From the NCBI GenBank assembly GCA_021793935.1, contig JAJYRV010000153.1, positions 1-5,481 on the forward strand: DNA of 5,481 bases. The letters run 5' to 3'. The notes under the pieces were generated by a model. The model was not told the DNA's origin. It saw nothing but the letters and a program-made list of their open reading frames with translations, and made no database searches. Within the stretch, counting starts at the first letter, position 1; each line of letters starts with the position of its first letter. Both the position numbers and the translations under genes were made by a program. The DNA is from Actinomycetes bacterium. GTDB lineage: Bacteria; Actinomycetota; Actinomycetes; Actinomycetales; Beutenbergiaceae. Below are positions 4,767-5,481 of the stretch, in pieces.

Positions 4767-5481
4767 CTAGAAGGTCGTGAGGATATCGAAGTCCGCCACG
4801 CCCGCCCGAGCGAAGTGAATCGGCTGGCGCACGTGCCGCTCCCGGAACTGCACCGTCCCCCGCGGGGTTTCATAACCGAAGGAATTCCCGGCGGCGAGGA
4901 TTTCGGGCAACTCGGTGCTCCCCGCGGCGGTGAGGAGTTCGGTGAGAAGGGTGATCCCTTCGTAGCAGGACTCTGCCTGGTTGTTCAGGGGCGGGGCGTC
5001 GGGGCCGAATGCAGTGGCGTAGGCTCCCACGAGGTCGAGTGAGTTCCCGGTCATCAGGGAGCGGAAGTATCCCGCGGCGACGTACATGTTCTCGCACGCG
5101 CCCGAGCCGGAGGCGAGGAGCATGTTCTCTTCCATGAGCGGAGCGAACCGCACCAACTGGGTGTGCAGGCCCCGGGCCGAGAATTCCCGGTTGAACTCCA
5201 CGGCGTCCTGCCCGACGAGAAACATCAGCACACCGTCGCCGCCGTTCGAGGCCGCCAGGGTGTCGAGGACCGACGCGTAGGTTTCGCTGCCGGAGCGAAT
5301 GATGTGGAGGTATCCGACGTCCAGCCCCAACTGCTGGGCGAAGCCTTGCGCAGCGCGCGCGGACGCCTTCGGCCAGATGTAATCGGAGCCGACGATGTGC
5401 CAGCGGCGGGTGCCGAGTTCTTCGCGAAACCACCTCAACGCGGGAGCGATCTGCTGCTCGGGGGTCTCGCCGGTGCAGAAG
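4767..5481 (-). CDS. UrtA/AmiC-type amide or urea binding protein, C-terminal 237 residues (5' end outside window)
   Basis: The frame is open from the window edge to the TAG at 4769-4767. Family members are about 400 residues or more, so roughly the N-terminal 40% is missing, including any lipoprotein signal. The visible part begins FCTGETPEQQIAPALRWF, closely like UrtA (FYTG..PNQQI.PA), followed by HIVGSDYIWPKASARAA (fragment residues 28-44), the equivalent of the YxxPR/K segment of UrtA and AmiC. Later come ENMYVAAGYF, the SCYEGITLLTELL helix, and a C-terminus with ETPRGTVQFRERHVRQPIHFAR, matching the family ending where the sensor or binding domain closes. The ligand is probably a short amide or urea. 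It may be the solute receptor of an ABC importer, as FmdD in Methylophilus, or a cytoplasmic ligand sensor like Pseudomonas AmiC; the missing N-terminus would decide. The TTG at 5438 is an internal leucine codon. Confidence 0.88.
   Translation of the reverse strand, partial: FCTGETPEQQIAPALRWFREELGTRRWHIVGSDYIWPKASARAAQGFAQQLGLDVGYLHIIRSGSETYASVLDTLAASNGGDGVLMFLVGQDAVEFNREFSARGLHTQLVRFAPLMEENMLLASGSGACENMYVAAGYFRSLMTGNSLDLVGAYATAFGPDAPPLNNQAESCYEGITLLTELLTAAGSTELPEILAAGNSFGYETPRGTVQFRERHVRQPIHFARAGVADFDILTTF

Noticed and set aside
4737..5042. Plus-strand open frame of 101 codons with GGGGGGAGG a few bases before its ATG
   Set aside because: It is antisense to the conserved 3' end of the binding-protein gene and has no recognisable protein features. 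Its apparent ribosome site is the other arm of the inverted repeat, and no good plus-strand promoter was found.
1..5481. Search for tRNA or rRNA genes, CRISPR arrays, insertion-sequence ends and attachment sites
   Set aside because: No cloverleaf, regularly spaced repeats, transposase-like protein or terminal repeats were seen. The 17-base inverted repeat near fmdB encloses only 48 bases and has no transposase.

Overview
The window is GC-rich (clearly above 60%), uses mostly G/C-ending codons, and encodes an AmiS-type amide channel next to a bacterial formamidase/acetamidase. Together with the PepR-like M16 peptidase at the left end, this best fits a high-GC actinobacterium, possibly an environmental lineage. 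The taxonomic call is inference from composition and gene content, not from a marker gene.

Layout. Left part, plus strand: the 3' two thirds of an M16-family zinc peptidase (1-851), then a small VOC/PhnB-like protein (920-1339) with its own predicted promoter in the 68-base gap. The VOC gene converges on the next block, and the 16-base gap between the two stop codons holds a short GC hairpin. Everything to the right lies on the minus strand. In transcription order it is: the C-terminal part of a UrtA/AmiC-type amide or urea binding protein (5481-4767, 5' end outside the window), a compact 100-base control region, an FmdB-type zinc-ribbon protein (4666-4418), an AmiS/UreI-type channel (4404-3796), a formamidase/acetamidase (3749-2502), a terminator-like double hairpin, and a MetX-like alpha/beta hydrolase (2372-1356).

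How it works together. The minus-strand block reads as a short-chain amide utilisation locus. A binding protein captures (or senses) an amide or urea-like solute, the AmiS/UreI channel passes small amides through the membrane, and FmdA hydrolyses formamide or acetamide to ammonia and the acid. FmdB is a small zinc-ribbon protein long associated with formamidase genes. The MetX-like hydrolase just downstream is probably a functional partner or a downstream-acting enzyme rather than a methionine biosynthesis enzyme.

The most unusual feature is the control region in front of fmdB (4661-4756). It combines a good sigma70-type promoter, a 15-base perfect palindrome sitting on the -10 element, and a 17-base inverted repeat (15 of 17 pairs) flanking the promoter. 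One arm of that repeat is the fmdB Shine-Dalgarno and start codon. A transcript reading in from the upstream binding-protein gene could therefore fold and hide the fmdB ribosome site, whereas a transcript starting at the local promoter lacks the upstream arm and would be freely translated.
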